From NCBI GenBank assembly GCA_009869945.1, contig WIXG01000012.1, positions 186,001-250,000 of the forward strand: a DNA stretch of 64,000 bases. Reading direction: 5' to 3'. The position numbers and the translations under genes are program-made. This stretch comes from Mesaphorura yosii. Lineage: Eukaryota > Arthropoda > Collembola > Poduromorpha > Tullbergiidae. The notes below the pieces were generated by a model that was not told the DNA's origin, did not search any database, and saw only the letters and a program-made list of their open reading frames with translations. Below are positions 61,229-64,000 of this stretch, one piece after another. The number at the start of each line of letters is the position of its first letter. Positions within the stretch are counted from its first letter, which is position 1.

Positions 61229-64000
61229 ATGGCTTTCTACGGTAAGGATCCAGGATTTACCAACCAAGTGGTATAGTTTAATTAGTTGTATGGTGTTTGA
61301 ATGTAACTGCAACTGCTACGCTTATTTCCAGGTGCAGGTCAAAATCACCACGACCGTCACGGTCATGATGGCTCATTCATGAATCGATCAACAACCGGCC
61401 GAGCAGCGCCAGTTCCAGAGCCAGCTCGACCCGCCGCCTTTAATCCACGGTTTGACCATGATATGGACGAGTCAGATGTTCAGTTGCCGTTTCGACCGGA
61501 GCCGATCGGTAATCATCCACACGCGTACTATGGAGGCGGGGGAAGGAGGGAGTATCGAGACCGCGATCGTGATCGTTATTATGACCACGACGAATACAGA
61601 AGAAGGCCTGAATACGAATATGAATATAGAAGGCACAGAGACAGGGACTACCTCGAAGGTTCTCGTTATGGAGCTTCGTTTAGCATGAGCAGGGGTAAGT
61701 GACAGAAGAAACCTCCAATAACTTAACCATTTTTGCAGCTGGAAGAGATGCATAATAATTCTCATTGCAGGCTACGGTGCACCTTCGAGTCAAGCCATCA
61801 AACGCGAGTATGAAGAGTATCTTCACCGGCTTCGAAGAGAGAATCCAGCCGTTTACAAGGAGTGGTATAAGGCGTATCAAGCAAATCCCAAGCATCCTCC
61901 ACCAATACCTGGGTTTCATGTTCCTTTAAATCCTATATCGTCCGCGGCATCGAGCGTTGCAAATTATCCGGCGAGCAACTTCTCAACTATTCCTCGGGCT
62001 CCATCGTCAGCGTCTCACTACAATGAGAGCAAAAGGCCGGGCTCAGGACGAAGCTCTGTCACTGATGATTATTTTCCTCAGTCATTTGTGGTTGGCAGCA
62101 ATGCTCCTTCAGTTAATGAGATGCCCAGCCTGCCTTACGATCCGTATAATAGTTTTATGCCAATTCAAGATGACAGCATGTACACTCAATCTTACCAAGA
62201 ACCGACTGTTACGCCAAAGTTCCCTGGAATGCACTGCTTCGGTGGGTACTTTTACATGAGAGAATTAATCATCATATAGGAAATTAAGCATTCATGTAAT
62301 TCAATATTCTAGCAATAATTTCGCCGTTGGGACAGTTACTGACTGTGAAAAATGGGGCCACCGCTATCGAAGTGCACTCTTTAGGATCAATATTTAGCCA
62401 TCTGCCCGAGTATCAGAAGATAAAGCAATTTCCTGGCCCACTAATCAGGTATGACAAGACAAGTAATAATTTTTTTTAACATAAGCCTTGTCCTATTTTT
62501 TGATCTTTTTGTGTCTGATTTTAGGGGAAAGGTCCACAAGCACACTGTTATCGCGTTTTGCGAGAAGAAAATCAAGGAGGCTAGGATTAGTGAGAATCAA
62601 GTTGATTTGGAAGGGTTTGTTTTGTTATGGGAGTTTCTCATTCTTCTGTTGCGGCAAAATGGGGTAAGGATTCCTTTCTGAACGTGGAACCTTAGCCACC
62701 TCAACTTACTCAACTAAACTTTGTATTTTTGACGTAGAGCATTGTTGGAAGCGACGTTTCTGAGCTTTTGGTGCGAAAAGAGCCTGAGAAGAGCCCAAGC
62801 CAATCGGTTGTACCTAAAGATGAAGAAGAGCAAGCGCCTGAGGGAGACGGCGAAGAGCAAATGGAGTCCAAACCTTTGCCGCCACATCCTTTAGAAAAGC
62901 AAATAACTGAAGCTCAAGCGGTGAAAATGTTTGGCGATTATCTCTTGTTTGGTCATACTAAAGAAGCCTTAGGTAATTAGTTCGAATAGACTGGTTGACT
63001 GCATTGGCTGGTATATGAAGAAGACATAATTTCATTTGCTCGTGAATCTCAACAGAATACGCAATGAAAAGCAACTTATGGGGACATGCATTAACTCTTG
63101 CCTTCAAAATGGGAGAGAAAGAGCACAGAAATGTGATGACTCGATTTATTAGTGGATTGCCACTTAGTATGCCGATTGTTACACTGTTTGAAGTCATGGG
63201 TGGGAAACCACCAGCATCTTTAGCAGTAAGCCATTACAATTTTTTGCAATGTGAACTTATGTCCTTTGAGTTTGACGTACCTGTGTTTTAACAATTACAG
63301 AACTGCTGCGACAGCGCGTTTGGTGATTGGAAGCAGCATTTGGCGATTATACTTTCAAATGCAGGCTGGAAGCCAGAATGCGAAACAAAGTCAATTATAA
63401 CAATGGGAGATACGCTCGGTAAGTGCCGCATTTATCAAATGTCTAGAATAATTATGAACCAGTTTTTAATTCCTCTGCAGGAAGCAAGCATCATCATTTC
63501 TGTTCTCAGTTTTGCTACTTAATGGCTAACCTGGAATTTTCGCCTGAATCAAAGTTAGGGCCACTGCTCGGGTTACTGCCCGACAAAAGCAATGTGGTCG
63601 ACGCGATCCTGATGACCGAAATCTACGAATTCGCAAGGACTTTGGCGGATCCTCACTATTCCATTGGTCCTACATTCCTCGAGTTTAAGTACGAGTACGT
63701 GAAGCTGCTGATTGATTATGGATTTTCGCGTGAAGCCTACTCCTACTGTGAAGAAATCGTGAAGCACATTTCGCAAAGGGATAATGTTACGCTAACATTG
63801 AAGTGGTCAATTCTGCAAGTAGCTGAAAGGCTCAAATCGTTTGACGAGTCGTCCGAAGACCCGTCGTGGATCGCTAACTTCAAGCACTTGCTCCAGATTG
63901 ACGGAAATGAACAGAATCAGATGTTAAATGGGGCTAAAGTGAAAGAGGAGGCTGGTCATTCCACGTCGAATTCTTTCGAACACGAAAATGTATCGGATAC
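61229..64000 (+). CDS. SEC16: COPII scaffold SEC16 (partial, 3' end off window)
   Basis: SEC16 organises ER exit sites and COPII coat assembly. Visible exons: 61229-61241, 61332-61694, 61771-62241, 62313-62448, 62525-62663, 62738-62972, 63056-63225, 63301-63418 and 63481-64000 (continuing). The tiny first exon encodes MAFYG. The N-terminal region is disordered, with an Arg/Asp/Tyr-rich tract (REYRDRDRDRYYDHDEY) and a Pro-rich stretch. A conserved segment, REYEEYLHRLRRENPAVYKE, resembles the family's EYxxWL...YP block. The central conserved domain begins near residue 283 (SPLGQLLTVKNGATAIEV). Its ACE1-type helical part has EAQAVKMFGDYLLFGHTKEA, YAMKSNLWGHALTLAFKMG and HLAIILSNAGWKPE, and later YEFARTL and FKYEYVKLLIDYGFSREA. 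The C-terminal domain lies beyond the window. Confidence 0.93.

Overview
The window is animal nuclear DNA. It is intron-rich but compact: 17 protein genes lie in 64 kb, most introns are 50-90 bases with GT-AG ends, and intergenic gaps are often under 500 bases. The set (Scribble, Flower, an XK-related scramblase-like protein, SEC16, RAD50, HERC4) is metazoan. Small introns, the Flower gene and its alternative C-terminal exons suggest a small-genome protostome, perhaps an arthropod, but I cannot name the species. I joined exons by eye, and every complete gene gives an uninterrupted reading frame of whole codons with the stated exon limits. The two end genes, TUBGCP4 and SEC16, are partial.

Layout. 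1-25 kb: ten genes strictly alternate strands (TUBGCP4 -, ETF1 +, DNAJB12/14 -, HERC4 +, ACBD6 -, METTL6 +, a proline-rich unknown -, DNAJC17 +, DHODH -, PLRG1 +). Divergent gaps shrink to about 0.35-0.47 kb, which suggests shared promoters, and some convergent stop codons lie only 138-376 bases apart. A tRNA-Glu(CTC) gene sits antisense in the last intron of ETF1. 25-35 kb: PLRG1, an XK-related gene and RAD50 follow one another on the + strand. 35-50 kb: one long 24-exon SCRIB gene (-) with a multi-exon leader. 50-64 kb: DLAT (+), PRPF6 (-), Flower (-) and the start of SEC16 (+).

The genes are mostly housekeeping. ETF1, METTL6 and the tRNA concern translation. PLRG1, PRPF6 and DNAJC17 are spliceosomal. 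DLAT and DHODH are mitochondrial. DNAJB12/14, HERC4 and SEC16 serve ER protein quality control, ubiquitin and secretion. RAD50 and TUBGCP4 serve genome repair and microtubule nucleation. Scribble and Flower concern cell polarity and, in flies, cell competition.

I see no prokaryote-like system, CRISPR array, intact transposon or virus. The most interesting signals are two alternative last coding exons in Flower with an imperfect inverted repeat between them, the intron-nested tRNA, a Scribble with three rather than four PDZ domains, near-identical duplicated lipoyl exons in DLAT, and an unidentified proline-rich gene whose 3' end can be read two ways.
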